From: CAVPFA01 sp963703655 | Lineage (GTDB): Bacteria > Actinomycetota > Acidimicrobiia > Acidimicrobiales > Bog-793 | DNA length: 64,000 nucleotides | Assembly: GCA_963703655.1 (NCBI GenBank) | Contig: CAVPFA010000003.1 | Coordinates: forward strand, 310,001-374,000 | Reading direction: 5' to 3' | Part shown: positions 45,867-56,045 of the stretch, piece after piece | How the letters are laid out: each line of letters starts with the position of its first letter | Numbering within the stretch: the stretch's first letter is position 1 | Notes under the pieces: generated by a model | The model's input: the letters and a program-made list of their open reading frames with translations, nothing else | Databases searched by the model: none | What the model was told of the DNA's origin: nothing | Position numbers and translations under genes: made by a program

Positions 45867-47007
45867 ATGATAAACTCACCTATTCATCGCGCTCGCGGCC
45901 GGCGCCGCGGTGGCCGTGCTCGCGCTGGCCTTCTCCAGCTCGGCGGCAGAGGCGGCCAGGTCGCAACCTGCAGCGGCCACAAGGGATCAACCTGCGCCAA
46001 GGGCGCTGGCATCGATCACGTCGGCGAAGTCGACGCAGCATGGAACTGCCAGCGTCGCCTACGCCGGCTCTCTGGAGCTGTTCGCCGCGACGGATCTCGG
46101 CCCCAAGTTCACGGCCGCGACCGGTGACGCCTTCCAGGGCCACGCGGCGGGCTCGTCGACTCTCGCCTCGGAGATCCTCTCCCAGGAGATCTCGCCCGGG
46201 GTCTTCATGTCGGTCGGCAAGAAGAACATCAAGCGGCTCTGGCCGGCGAAGAGGGCGAAGTTCGTCATCCAGCTCGCAACCGACCCGCTCGTGGTGGCGT
46301 ACAACCCGAAAAGCAAGTTCGCCTCGAAGTTTGCTGCCATCGCGCATCACAAGGCCTCGCTCGCGTCGCTGTTCAAGCTGATGAGCTCACCGGGGATCCG
46401 TATCGGGCGCACAGACCCGAACGCCGACCCCCAAGGTGTCTACTTCATCTTGATGATGGAGCTCGCCAAGTCGACGCTCCACCTGTCGTACGACCCCGCA
46501 GCCACGGTGCTCGGTGTCACCAAGTCCACCCCGTTCGGATTGCCGGCGCAGATGGTCGACGAGACCGCGCTTGTCACTGACCTCCAGGCAGGCGAATTCG
46601 ACGCCTCGAGCGCCTATCTGACCCAGGCCGTCCAGTACCACTTGCACTACATCGCGCTGCCGCCGAGCTTGAACTTCGCAGTCTCCTCCGAGTCCAAGCA
46701 CTACGGGACCGTCAGCATCACGCTCACCGGAGGAACCGTCGACCAGGGTGACCTGATCACGTTGAACATCACCCTCGTGCTGCCGGCGAGCGCGAAGACA
46801 GCTCCTTCGGCGGCCAACCAGGCCGCAGACAACGCCTTTGCCGCCTGGGTACTTTCGCCGGGCGGGCGGGCCGAACTCAAGAAGGGCGGCTACCCCCTCA
46901 CCCGTCCGGTCTACACCGGTGCGACGAGCGCGGACACCGCGGCGAAGACCTTGCCGGCGAACGTGCTGAGCGAGTTCCTGTCTGCGGGTGGTACAACCTC
47001 GTCCTGA
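45867..47007 (+). CDS. oxyanion (molybdate/tungstate-type) ABC transporter substrate-binding protein, start region frameshifted
   Basis: The ~380-residue secreted binding protein has a signal peptide IALAAGAAVAVLALAFSSS. GSLELFAATDLGPKFTAATG, LAADPLVVAYNP-like segment, GRTDPNADPQG, and NQAADNAFAAWVLSPGGR are typical of WtpA/ModA proteins. The only ATGs (45846, 45855, 45867) are in the frame before a step at about 45880 (one surplus base). The frame that encodes the signal peptide is blocked upstream by TAA. So either the start region is wrong or a later GTG at 45910 begins a cut-down signal. The stop shares a base with the permease ATG. Confidence 0.83.
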
Positions 47008-47882
47008 TGAGCACGACCACCCCGGCAGGCGGTCTGGCCACGACGACCGGGGTGGTGCCAGGGTTTCCGACCGCGACGCGCATTCTCGCACGCGGATCGA
47101 CTGCTCTCGCGCTCGTCGGCGCGCTCGTCATCTGGCTCGCGCTGCTGGGGCCGTTCGCGGTGCTGATCCAGCACCTCTCCTTCCACTCGATTAGGGCGGC
47201 ACTCGGGCCGCCCGGCGCCCTGGACCCGCTCTGGGTGTCGCTCGGCGCCAGCGCTTCGGCGCTCGGCGCCATGGTGCTGCTCGGAACACCGCTCGCCTAC
47301 CTGCTCGCCCGCGGGCGCCTCCCGCTTGCAAGACTGGTCGAGCTCGGCATCATCCTGCCGCTCATGCTGCCGCCGCTCGTGATCGGGCTGCTGCTCATCT
47401 TCCTCATCGGCCCGCAAGGCACGCTCGGCAACCTGCTGGCAGACATCCACCTCACCGGCACCAATACGTTCTTCGCACTCATCGTGGCCGAGTTCTACGA
47501 GGCCGCCCCGTTCTACGTGCTCGGCGCGTACGCTGCGTTCGCTTCGGTCGACCCCCGGATCGAGCAGGACGCGACCTTGCTGGGTGACCGCCCGCTGCAG
47601 GCGTTCCGCCGGATCACGCTCCCGCTCTCGGCGCCCGGGCTCGCGACCGGCCTTGCGACCGCCTGGGCCCGCGCCATGGGCGCATTCGGAGCGGTGATCA
47701 TCGTCGCCTATTACCCCCGCGGCCTGCCCAACCAGATCTTCGTCGCCTTCCAGGAATTCGGGCTGTCCGGTGCGCTCCCGTTCGCGTTGCTGCTCGTGGT
47801 CGCCGCGCTCCCGCTGCCGGTGCTGGCGTACCTGTGGAGCGCTCGCACTCGGGCCCGCGTCGCCGGGACGGAGGTGCCATGA
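47007..47882 (+). CDS. oxyanion ABC transporter permease
   Basis: The 291-residue membrane protein has six transmembrane segments. The EAA-type loop for ATPase docking, EQDATLLGDRPLQAFRRITLPLSAPGL, lies near residue 195. It resembles ModB/WtpB/TupB permeases. The ATG shares a base with the binding-protein stop (TGATG), and the stop overlaps the ATPase ATG (ATGA). Confidence 0.92.
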   Translation: MSTTTPAGGLATTTGVVPGFPTATRILARGSTALALVGALVIWLALLGPFAVLIQHLSFHSIRAALGPPGALDPLWVSLGASASALGAMVLLGTPLAYLLARGRLPLARLVELGIILPLMLPPLVIGLLLIFLIGPQGTLGNLLADIHLTGTNTFFALIVAEFYEAAPFYVLGAYAAFASVDPRIEQDATLLGDRPLQAFRRITLPLSAPGLATGLATAWARAMGAFGAVIIVAYYPRGLPNQIFVAFQEFGLSGALPFALLLVVAALPLPVLAYLWSARTRARVAGTEVP

Positions 47883-48857
47883 GCGGGCTGCCCGCGCCGC
47901 TCGTCGCGGTCGACCTGGAGGTCAAGCGCAGGGACTTGACCGTGCTGGCCGACTTCGAGCTTGAAGCTGGCCAGCGGCTGGCGATCTTCGGCACATCGGG
48001 CGCCGGCAAGACCACGATCCTCGAATCGATTGCTGGTCTCACCCGCCTCGGCCGTGGCGCGGTCCGGGTCGACGGCAAGCTCATCGCCGGCGCAGCCAAG
48101 GGCGAGTCACCCCTGGCTCCTCGCGACCGGCAGGTTGCCCTCGTCCGCCAGCCGACGACACTGTTCCCGCACCTCACCGTCGAGCAGAACGTCGCCTACG
48201 GGATCCGCCGTTCGGAGGGGCGCACGCGTATCGCTCAGCTGCTCGACCGCCTCGAGCTCACGGTGCTCGCCCGGGCCAGGGGCGCCGCCCTCTCCGGGGG
48301 CCAGCGCCGAGCGCGTCGCTCTCGGCCGGGCCCTCGCCGGCCCGTTCCGCGTGCTCCTCCTCGACGAACCGCTGTCTGCCGTCGACGTCGCGGCACGCGA
48401 GGGTCTCCGGGTTCTCACGGTCGAAACGGCCCTCGAACGTGACGCGGCCGGCATCCTCGTGACCCACGACCTCACGGAGGCGCAGGCCTTCGGCGATCGA
48501 CTCGGCATCATCGACGCCGGCCGGCTCCTGCAGCTTGGCGCGGCGATCGACGTGGTGCTCTCGCCGGCAAGCCGACGCGTTGCGGAGCTCGTCGGCTACG
48601 GCGGTTTCGTCCCGGTCCCCTCTGGACCGAGTCGCTGGTTCGCGATCCACCCCGATCGGACGGTGCTGGGCGCACAGCACGAACGCGGCGTCGTGCTGGC
48701 CGGGAGGGTCCTGTCGACACGCCCGTACGGGCCTCGGTACGAATGCACCGTGGCAGACACCTCGGGCGCACGATTCACGATCCACGTCGACCAGCCGCCT
48801 GACCAGGGCGTCGAGTGCACCGTCACGGCGCTCCGTCCACCGGTCGTGGCAGCCTGA
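47879..48857 (+). CDS. oxyanion ABC transporter ATP-binding protein (one frame break)
   Basis: The ~325-residue ATPase has Walker A FGTSGAGKTTILE near residue 42, the Q-loop LVRQPTTLFPHL, the signature LSGGQR near residue 140, Walker B VLLLDEPLSAVD, and the H-loop VTHDLTEA. A C-terminal TOBE-like domain (residues ~240-325) may sense the anion. The frame steps at about 48313, where CAGCGCCGAGCGC should be CAGCGCGAGCGC (one surplus C), so the gene is probably intact. Confidence 0.92.
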
Positions 48858-48872
48858 GACCATGACCGCCCG

Positions 48873-49967
48873 ATGACCGCCCGCGACCACAGGCTCGACG
48901 ACCGCTTTCGGCTCGCCCGGCTGGCGCGGGGCCTGTCACAGGGCGCGCTCGCCGACATGGCCGGCGTGACTCGCCAGTCGATCTCGGGGATCGAGTCGGG
49001 CCGGTGGTCGCCGTCGCTGGAGGTCGCGCTCGCCCTCGCCGGCGCGCTGGACACCACCATCGAGGACCTCTTCGGCAAGGCACCCACCCTCCCGAGCCTC
49101 AAAGCCCGGCTCGCCGCGCCGGCACTGGCGCCGTCGCGCCTGCTGCTGTCGGAGATCGCCGGCAGGCACGTCGGATTTCCTCTGGTCGGCGACTCCGGGT
49201 TCGTCCCGGGCTTCCGGCCCGCTCTGGCCCATTCGACCGGCGCGCACGGCGAGCCTGCCGGCTCCATCATCGAGACCCAACCGATGGCGGCCTTGCGCCC
49301 GACCCTCGCCATAGCCGGCTGCGACCCCGCCCTCGCCCTCCTCGCCGGGCCCCTCGAACGTCACCGCCCTGCGAACAGCCTCGTCTGGTGGGCTTGCAAC
49401 AACACGGCCGGCCGGCGGCTGCTCAGAGCGGGCACCGTGCACGCCGCGGCCGTCCACCGGCGCGTCGACGAGCGGCCGCGGCGTCCGTCCGGTCACGAGG
49501 TCGTCGGCTTTGCCGGCTGGCGCGAGGGTCTCGTCGTCTCTTCGAGATACGCCAAGTCGGTGCACAAGCTGGCCGACGCGCTCGAGCTCGGGCTCCGGCT
49601 CGTCAACCGCGAGCCAGGCTCGGAGGCCCGCAGATTGCTGGACGAGGCACTCGGCGAGCTCGGTGCGGAGCCGACCACGCTCTCCGGGTACGACACGGCC
49701 TGCAGCGCCCACCTGCTCGTCGCGTCCTCGATCGCTGCGGGACTCGCCGACATCGGGGTCGCAAGTGAGCCGGCGGCTCTGGCGTACGGACTGGGTTTCG
49801 TGGCGTGGCAGGAGGAGATCTGCGAGGTCCACGTCCCGCGGTCGCTGCTCGGCACGCCCGAGATCCGGGCGCTGTTGAACGTGCTCGCCGGCAGTGAGCT
49901 CCCCGCGCAGCTCGGCGCGATCGCCGGCTACGACCCCGGTCCCTGCGGCAGGCTTTCCGAGGCGTAG
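48873..49967 (+). CDS. XRE-type HTH regulator with PBP-like ligand domain
   Basis: The 364-residue protein has an N-terminal helix-turn-helix, RLARGLSQGALADMAGVTRQSISGIESGRWSPSLEVALALA. After about residue 80 it has a periplasmic-binding-protein-like domain: LAIAGCDPALALLAGPLERH, NTAGRRLLRAGTVHAAAVH, and the family-typical GFAGWREGLVV. Such proteins pair a DNA-binding head with an oxyanion sensor. It is next to the ABC genes and probably represses or activates them in response to the same anion. ATG 48862 is an alternative start, and the first 11 bases of the gene are a direct repeat. Confidence 0.88.
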   Translation: MTARDHRLDDRFRLARLARGLSQGALADMAGVTRQSISGIESGRWSPSLEVALALAGALDTTIEDLFGKAPTLPSLKARLAAPALAPSRLLLSEIAGRHVGFPLVGDSGFVPGFRPALAHSTGAHGEPAGSIIETQPMAALRPTLAIAGCDPALALLAGPLERHRPANSLVWWACNNTAGRRLLRAGTVHAAAVHRRVDERPRRPSGHEVVGFAGWREGLVVSSRYAKSVHKLADALELGLRLVNREPGSEARRLLDEALGELGAEPTTLSGYDTACSAHLLVASSIAAGLADIGVASEPAALAYGLGFVAWQEEICEVHVPRSLLGTPEIRALLNVLAGSELPAQLGAIAGYDPGPCGRLSEA

Positions 49968-49977
49968 CCTGCAGGCC

Positions 49978-52783
49978 ATGGCTGCCCGACACGCCCGCCG
50001 CAGGGTCAACGTCGTCCCCCACACGCACTGGGACCGAGAGTGGTACGCACCGTTCCGGACCTTCCAGCTCCGCCTGGTCGACCTCGTCGACGGGTTGCTC
50101 GAGCTGATGGAGTCCGACCCTTCGTATGCCCATTTCCTGCTCGACGGTCAGATGGCCGCCGTCGACGACTATCTCGAGGTACGCCCCGAGAACGAGGGCC
50201 GGCTGCGCCGCCTGGCCGCCTCGAAACGGATCACCTTCGGGCCTTGGTACGTCCTGATGGACGAGTTCCTCGTCTCGGGCGAGACGATCGTTCGTAACCT
50301 GCAGCTCGGGCTGGAGCGGGCGGCCGCCTTCGGGGGCGCCATGGAGGTTGGCTACCTTCCCGACATGTTCGGCCATGTCGCCCAGATGCCCCAGATCCTG
50401 AGGGAGGTCGGCTTCGCCGACGCCGTCGTGTGGCGAGGCGTGCCCTCGGCGATCGACAAGACAGCCTTCATGTGGGCGGCCCCGGACGGCTCGGCGGTCC
50501 GGGCCGAGTACCTGTTCGGCGGCTACTCCACCGGTGCCGCGGTGGGCGACGACGCCAAGGCGTTCGTGCGGCGGCTCGCAGCCTTCGAGGACGAGCGCGT
50601 GCCCTTCCTGGTCCGGCCCGACGAGGCACTGCTCTTTCCGAACGGGACGGATCACCAGGAGCCCCAGCCCTGGCTCGGTCGCGTGGTGGAGGAGGCCAAC
50701 GGGATTCAGGACCGTTACGACATCGTGATCTCGTCGCTGCCCGAGGCGCTCGCCGGCGCCTCTCGCTCAGGCCTGCCGAGCTGGCGGGGCGAGTTGCGCT
50801 CGGGTGCGCGTGCCAACATCTTGATGGGCGTTGCGTCAAACCGGGTCGACGTCAAGCAGGCTGCTGCCCGCACCGAACGGCTGCTCGAGCGGCTCGCCGA
50901 GCCCCTGGCGTCTTTGCTCATGCCAACTGGCCGATACCCCGAAGCGGCGCTGCGGATCGCGTGGCGCCAGGTTGTCCGCAACTCGGCGCACGACTCGATC
51001 TGCGCCTGTTCGCACGACGAGGTCGACGCCGCCGTGCTCGAGCGGTACGCGGAGGCGTCGAGGATCGCCGAGGGCGTCACCGAGCGCGCGCTCGGCGAGC
51101 TGCCGCCGTTGCTGGCCGAGCCGTGCCACGTCGCCGTGAACCCGTCCGCCCGCTCTCGTTCGGGAGTCGTCGAAGTGATCCTCGGAGGCGAAGGGCCTAT
51201 CGACGGCGCGCAGATCCTCGACGAGCGCGTCGGCGTCGCGGCAGACCTCGTGCTGACCACTACGGAGGTGCGCGGCATCCTGTCCCAGATCGGCGCGCAG
51301 GACCAGCTCGGCGAAGGCGCCTACCTCGCCGCGGTCGACGTCGAGGAGGACGACACCGGCATCGACATCGCCGTCCGCTTCGGCCCCGAGCGCAGGAGGG
51401 ACCTGCAGGTGGCTCAGATCAAGAGCGACCTGCTGGCCCGCTTTGCCCTGCGGCCGGAAGCCCAGGTCAGGGTGAAGCTCGACCAGGCTTCGTCGCGCCG
51501 TGTCCTGGTCCGCGTCGAGGACATCCCGGGCTTCGGGTGGAAGGCGTGGCAAGCGGCGCAACTCGAGGACCCCGTCTCGGGCACCGAGGCCGACGACGGC
51601 AGGCTCGTCCTCGCCAACTCGCTCGTGAGCGTGGCACTCTCGCCGACGGACGGGTGTTTCTCGGTCAATGGAGTGCCGGGCTTCAACCGCCTCGTCGATT
51701 CGGGTGACCACGGTGACACCTACAACTACTCGCCTCCCGAGCACGACCTCGTCGTCGACAGGCCCGAGTGGGTGGCCGCGTCGCTCGTCGAGTCCGGGCC
51801 GGTGCGTGCGGTGGCCGTCGTCAAACGCACCTACCGATGGCCCGAGGCGATCGACGACAGCCGGCGGGCCAGGATCGGCGAGCGGGAAGTCGTCGTCACC
51901 TCACGGATAGAGCTCCGGGCGGGGGAGCGGCTCGTGCGTGTCACGACGAGCTTCGACAACACCTGCCGGGACCACCGGCTCCGTGCGTTCTTCCCACTGC
52001 CCGAGCAGGCTGCCCATTCGAGCGCCGAGTGCGCATTCGCCATTGTGGACCGAGGCCTTCTCGCCGAAGGTGGACCTAGCGAGCGGGCACTGGCCACATA
52101 TCCCTCGCGACGTTTCGTGCAGGCCGGCGGGCTGACCGTCTGCCATGAGGGGCTCTGCGAGTACGAGCTCGTCGATCTCGCCGGTCCAGAGGAGGCAGGC
52201 GGCGGGGCGGGAGCCGGGCCGGCCGCGGTCGCCGGGGAGGCCGTGGGGACCGGGGCCGACGGCGGCGCTGCGGGCGCACGGCTTGGCGCTGACCCTTCTT
52301 CGCGCGACCGGAATGCTGTCGCGGCTCACCATGGTCAATCGCCCCCTGCCGGCGGGCCCGGTCGACCCTCTCGAGGGTCCGCAGCTCCAGGGACCACTCA
52401 CGGTGCGCTACGCCGTGGCGGTCGGCGATCTGGACGGCTATCGCCTCGCTGACGATGCCTTCACCGACCTCCCGGTGGTGTCGAGCTTGGGTGGTGGCCG
52501 GCTTGCGCTCGAAGCGTCGATGCTTGCGGTGGCCGGTGCCGAGGTGAGCTCGGTGCGGAGAGTCGCCGGCGGGGTGCTGGAGATCCGGGTGTTCAACCCG
52601 GGCGGTGCCCCGACGACGGTGGAAGTAGGGATGGGAACCGCCGAGAGCGACAACCTCGAGGTGCCCGCCGCGAGGTTGCGCGGTCAGCTTGTCGACCTCC
52701 GCGGCGGCCACGTCGGGAGCTTCGAAGGCTCCTTCGACCTCGGGCCCCATCGCATCGCGACGGCGCGGCTCGCCGGGATCTGA
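49978..52783 (+). CDS. GH38-family alpha-mannosidase (one frame break)
   Basis: The ~935-residue glycoside hydrolase has the catalytic-domain start VNVVPHTHWDREWY, GYLPDMFGHVAQMPQIL (nucleophile Asp), and SAHDSICACSHDEVD. The N-terminal catalytic domain runs to ~310, a helical bundle to ~400, then beta-sandwich domains to the end. Near 52190-52280 a Gly/Ala-rich stretch disrupts the frame by one surplus base, after which ALTLLRATGMLSRLTM resumes. The exact place cannot be fixed because that stretch is low complexity. No signal peptide, so it is cytoplasmic. Confidence 0.92.
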
Positions 52784-52807
52784 TCACCAGCCGACGGCGG
52801 GAAATCC

Positions 52808-53809
52808 CTACAGCTCGGACTTCGCCGAGCGGTGCATGAGGGACTCGATCGTCGCCGCGGGTTGCTTTCCTTCGAACAGGACCGCCACTACCTGTTCTGC
52901 AATCGGCATCTCGAGGCCGTGGCGGCGGGCGAGCTCCACTACCGGACGCGAGCTTTTGATCCCCTCGGCGACCATCTTCATCCCCGCCACGATCTCGTCG
53001 GTGGACCTTCCCGAAGCAAGCTCGAGACCCACGGAGAAGTTGCGGCTTTTCGCGCTCGTGCACGTCGCGACGAGGTCGCCCAACCCGGCGAGGCCCCCGA
53101 AGGTGCGGGGGTTGCCGCCTAGCGCGGTACCCAGTCGCGTGACCTCAGCCAGGCTTCGGGTGATCACGGCGGCGCGCGTGTTGTCCCCGTAGCCCAGCCC
53201 GACCGCCATCCCGGTCGCGATCGCCATCACGTTCTTCACGGCGCCGGCGGTCTCGCAACCGACGACGTCGGTGTTCGTGTAGACGCGCAGTGATTCGTTC
53301 CAGAACAGCCCTTGCAGGTCCCTCGCGAGCTCCTCGTCGGCGAAGGCCACGACCGTCGCGGTCGGTTGACCGGCCATGACCTCCTTCGCCAGGTTCGGGC
53401 CCGCGAGAACGCCTGCGGGGCTGGCAGGGCAGAGCTCGCCGATCACCTCGGTCATCCGGAGCAACGTCTGCTGCTCGAGTCCTTTGGCGAGGCTCAGAAC
53501 CGGTGTGCCCTCCGGCATCGCCCCGAGAGCGCTCGCCAGTACGTCCCGGAAACCGTGCGAAGGCACACCCATCATCACGACGGTCGCGTCCTGCACGGCC
53601 TCGGCGATCGAGGACGTCGCCCGCAACGAGTCGGGCAGACGCGCGTCCCCGAGATACGCCGCATTCGAGCGGCGTTCGTTGATCTCGGCTGCAAGCTCCG
53701 CACGGCGCGCCCAGAGCACGGTCTCGGTGCGGGAGGCCACGATGGCGGCGACGGTGGTGCCCCAGGATCCTGCGCCGATCACGGCCACTTTGCTGCCCAC
53801 CAACGCCAC
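52808..53809 (-). CDS. gpsA: NAD(P)H-dependent glycerol-3-phosphate dehydrogenase
   Basis: The 333-residue enzyme reduces dihydroxyacetone phosphate to sn-glycerol 3-phosphate for phospholipid synthesis. It shows VAVIGAGSWGTTVAAI (Rossmann loop), GVPSHGFRDVL, SLAKGLEQQTLLRM, LAGPNLAKEVMAGQPTA, AGAVKNVMAIATGMAVGLG (catalytic Lys), and GLAGLGDLVATCTS. Start GTG 53809 or 53800, and the long open frame upstream is not coding. It is divergent from cofC. Confidence 0.95.
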   Translation of the reverse strand: MALVGSKVAVIGAGSWGTTVAAIVASRTETVLWARRAELAAEINERRSNAAYLGDARLPDSLRATSSIAEAVQDATVVMMGVPSHGFRDVLASALGAMPEGTPVLSLAKGLEQQTLLRMTEVIGELCPASPAGVLAGPNLAKEVMAGQPTATVVAFADEELARDLQGLFWNESLRVYTNTDVVGCETAGAVKNVMAIATGMAVGLGYGDNTRAAVITRSLAEVTRLGTALGGNPRTFGGLAGLGDLVATCTSAKSRNFSVGLELASGRSTDEIVAGMKMVAEGIKSSRPVVELARRHGLEMPIAEQVVAVLFEGKQPAATIESLMHRSAKSEL

Positions 53810-53863
53810 GCTACCGTTCGGCCCCCGAGCCTCCGAGGTGCCGGCACCCCTAGACTCGCCTGG

Positions 53864-54423
53864 GTGCGAGCCGCCGTCGTGCCGGTGAAGTCGTTCCGGA
53901 CCGCGAAGCTTCGGCTCGCGACCGTGCTCGATGGGCCCGCCCGAGAGGCGCTCGCCGCGAGCTGGCCGCCCGCGTGATCCTTGCGGCTGCTCCCCTTCTC
54001 GTGCTCGTGGTCTGCGATGACCACGAGGTTGCTGGTTGGGCCGAGGAGCATGGCGCCCGCGTGGCCTGGACCCCGGGTCTCGGTTTGTCGGCGGCGGTGA
54101 TGGCGGGCGTCGAGCAGCTCGCCGCCTTGGGCGTCGAGCTGGCGGTCGTGGCACACGCCGACCTCCCCCTCGCCGCCGGGCTGTCAACCCTGGGCGAGCC
54201 CGGCGCGGTGACTCTCGTGCCCGATCTCCGGCGTGACGGGACGAATGTGGCGGTTGTGCCTGCGGACGCGGGGTTCCGTTTCGCTTACGGGGCGGGGAGC
54301 TTCGGGCGCCACCGCGAGGAGGCGGCCCGGCTCGGACTGACCTGCCGCATAGTGCACGACCGCCGGCTTGCCATCGATATCGACCTGCCGGAGGATTTGA
54401 CGCACGTTCCCGCGTCGAGCTGA
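53864..54423 (+). CDS. cofC: 2-phospho-L-lactate/phosphoenolpyruvate guanylyltransferase (one frame break)
   Basis: CofC/FbiD activates the lactyl/PEP moiety in F420 cofactor synthesis. The N-terminal GTG gives VRAAVVPVKSFRTAKLRLA, then GPAREALAA. The frame shifts near 53958 (one G missing before GAGCTG), and ELAARVILAAAPLLVLVVCDDHE continues with HADLPLA and IDIDLPEDL. Length would be about 187 residues. Its presence shows the organism makes F420, a deazaflavin used by many actinobacterial redox enzymes. Confidence 0.9.
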
Positions 54424-54426
54424 CCG

Positions 54427-55167
54427 ATGGAGTCCAACCTCGCGGTACCCGGCCGTGCGCTCGCGGTGGCGGCGCATCCCGACGACGTCGAGTTCGGCTG
54501 TGGCGGAACGCTCGCAAAATGGGCGGCCGGCGGTTGCGAGATCTTCCATCTGATCTGCACGGACGGATCGAAGGGGACCTGGGACGCCGGGCAGGACCCG
54601 GCCGAGCTCGTCGTCACGCGGCGCAACGAGCAGCGGGCGGCATCGGTCGCGCTCGGCGGCAGGGGCGATGTGATCTTCCTCGGGTGGCCCGACGGCGAGC
54701 TCGAGTCGGGCCTACGGCAGCGTTTCGAGATCGCGGCGCACATCCGCAGGCTCAGACCCGACGTCGTCCTCGGCCACGACCCGTGGAAGCGCTACCGCCT
54801 GCATCCCGACCACCGCAATGCCGGCTTCCTCGTGACCGACGGGGTCGTCGCCGCCCGGGACCCCCTCTTCTTCCCTGAGATCGGCCATCTGCCTCATCGA
54901 CCGTCCACGATGCTCTTGTTCGAGGCCGACGAGGCCGATCATCTCGAGGACGTGAGCGGCTTCGTGGAAGCGAAGATGGCGGCTCTGTTGGAGCACCGAA
55001 GCCAGCTGCGCTCGACTATGGGAATCGCCGAGCAGGATGCGGTCGCAGACGACGCGCACCCCGAGGTGGCGGACTTCAGGCGCCGTGTCATCGAGCGTCT
55101 TGCCGAGCAGGGCCTCGAGGGCGGCTTTGCGGCCGCTGAAGCCTTCAAGCGGATCGACAACCTCTAG
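54427..55167 (+). CDS. PIG-L (LmbE-like) deacetylase
   Basis: The 246-residue enzyme has the zinc motif AVAAHPDDVEFGCGGTLAKWA near residue 20, and the third ligand site HPDHRNAGFLVTD at ~120. Members remove acetyl groups from N-acetyl sugars such as the mycothiol precursor GlcNAc-Ins. It is 3 bases after the cofC stop, so it is likely co-transcribed. The family alone does not tell whether this is MshB, the mycothiol-conjugate amidase, or another deacetylase. Confidence 0.9.
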   Translation: MESNLAVPGRALAVAAHPDDVEFGCGGTLAKWAAGGCEIFHLICTDGSKGTWDAGQDPAELVVTRRNEQRAASVALGGRGDVIFLGWPDGELESGLRQRFEIAAHIRRLRPDVVLGHDPWKRYRLHPDHRNAGFLVTDGVVAARDPLFFPEIGHLPHRPSTMLLFEADEADHLEDVSGFVEAKMAALLEHRSQLRSTMGIAEQDAVADDAHPEVADFRRRVIERLAEQGLEGGFAAAEAFKRIDNL

Positions 55168-55182
55168 TGCCGGGAGCGAACG

Positions 55183-55222
55183 CGACGAGGTCTCGCGACT
55201 CGTTCGCCGCGAGACCTCGTCG
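55183..55222. terminator. 15-bp perfect inverted repeat, bidirectional terminator
   Basis: CGACGAGGTCTCGCG at 55183-55197 is exactly complementary to 55208-55222 with a 10-base loop. It lies between the convergent PIG-L and HU genes, 15 bases after the first stop and 30 bases after the second. There is no T-run, but the stem is strong enough to end transcription from both sides. Confidence 0.8.
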
Positions 55223-55252
55223 AAAGCCAGCCTTGTTGCCGGCGGGAGCTCC

Positions 55253-55828
55253 CTAGCGGGCAGCCTTCCTCGCCGGCGCCTTCTTTGCCGGAGCCCGCTT
55301 CGCAGGCGCCGCCTTCTTTGCCGGAGCCCGCTTTGCGGGCGCCTTCTTGGCCGGAGCCTTCTTCGCGGGCGCCGCCTTGCGGGCAGGTGCGGCCTTGCGG
55401 GCAGGTGCTGCCTTGCGGGCCGGTGCTGCCTTGCGGGCCGGCGCAGCCTTCTTGGCCGGAGCCCTCTTGGCCGGTGCGGCCTTGCGGGCCGGCGCAGCCT
55501 TGGTCGCGCTCGCGGTGGAGTTCCCGAGCGGTTCCGGCTTCTTCAATGGGCCTCGCGAGTTCAAGTCCAACTTCAGCCCTGCCCCCGGTGAGAAGCCGAT
55601 GCCCTTCGAAGCCTTGATCCGCACGGGCGCTCCTGTCTGCGGATTGCGGCCGCGCCTCGCAGCACGGTCACGGCCCTTGAAGGTGCCGAAACCCGTGATC
55701 CGAACCGTCTCGCCCTTGCGAACCGCCGACGTGATCGCGTGTTCAAACGCCTCCAGTGCCTTCTCCGCCTGAGTCTTCGTCAGTCCGACAAGGTCACTGA
55801 CCTCACCGACGAGTTCTGTTCTGTTCAA
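55253..55828 (-). CDS. hupB: HU-family nucleoid protein with Lys/Ala/Pro tail
   Basis: The 191-residue protein has an N-terminal HU domain of ~90 residues, NRTELVGEVSDLVGLTKTQAEKALEAF through GRNPQTGAPVRIKASKGIGFSPG. A ~90-residue tail of repeated AAPARK and APAKKAP units follows, like mycobacterial HupB/MDP1. The start is TTG 55828: AGGAGGCG lies directly upstream, and MRNHLV further up has no such site. The tail should bind DNA nonspecifically and may vary in repeat number between strains. Confidence 0.95.
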   Translation of the reverse strand: MNRTELVGEVSDLVGLTKTQAEKALEAFEHAITSAVRKGETVRITGFGTFKGRDRAARRGRNPQTGAPVRIKASKGIGFSPGAGLKLDLNSRGPLKKPEPLGNSTASATKAAPARKAAPAKRAPAKKAAPARKAAPARKAAPARKAAPARKAAPAKKAPAKKAPAKRAPAKKAAPAKRAPAKKAPARKAAR

Positions 55829-56045
55829 TTTCGCCTCCTGGCATCTTGTCCAACCCTCCCGCAATACAAGGTGATTTCGCACCGGAAATCAAGCATTCTC
55901 CCCGCGCGGGCCATGTGACTCCCCTGTTCAACGGGGTTATTTCAGCGAGAGGTTCAGGCGTGCCGAGGCCGCTTGATGCTCGTTTCGCCTTGAAACGTAT
56001 GGTCTTTGTCGAACGACGACAGCGTGGTGTCCGCTCGCCGGCCGG

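Noticed and set aside
55253..55510. Repeat element in GC-rich DNA
   Set aside because: The repeats are the coding region of the Lys/Ala/Pro tail of HU.
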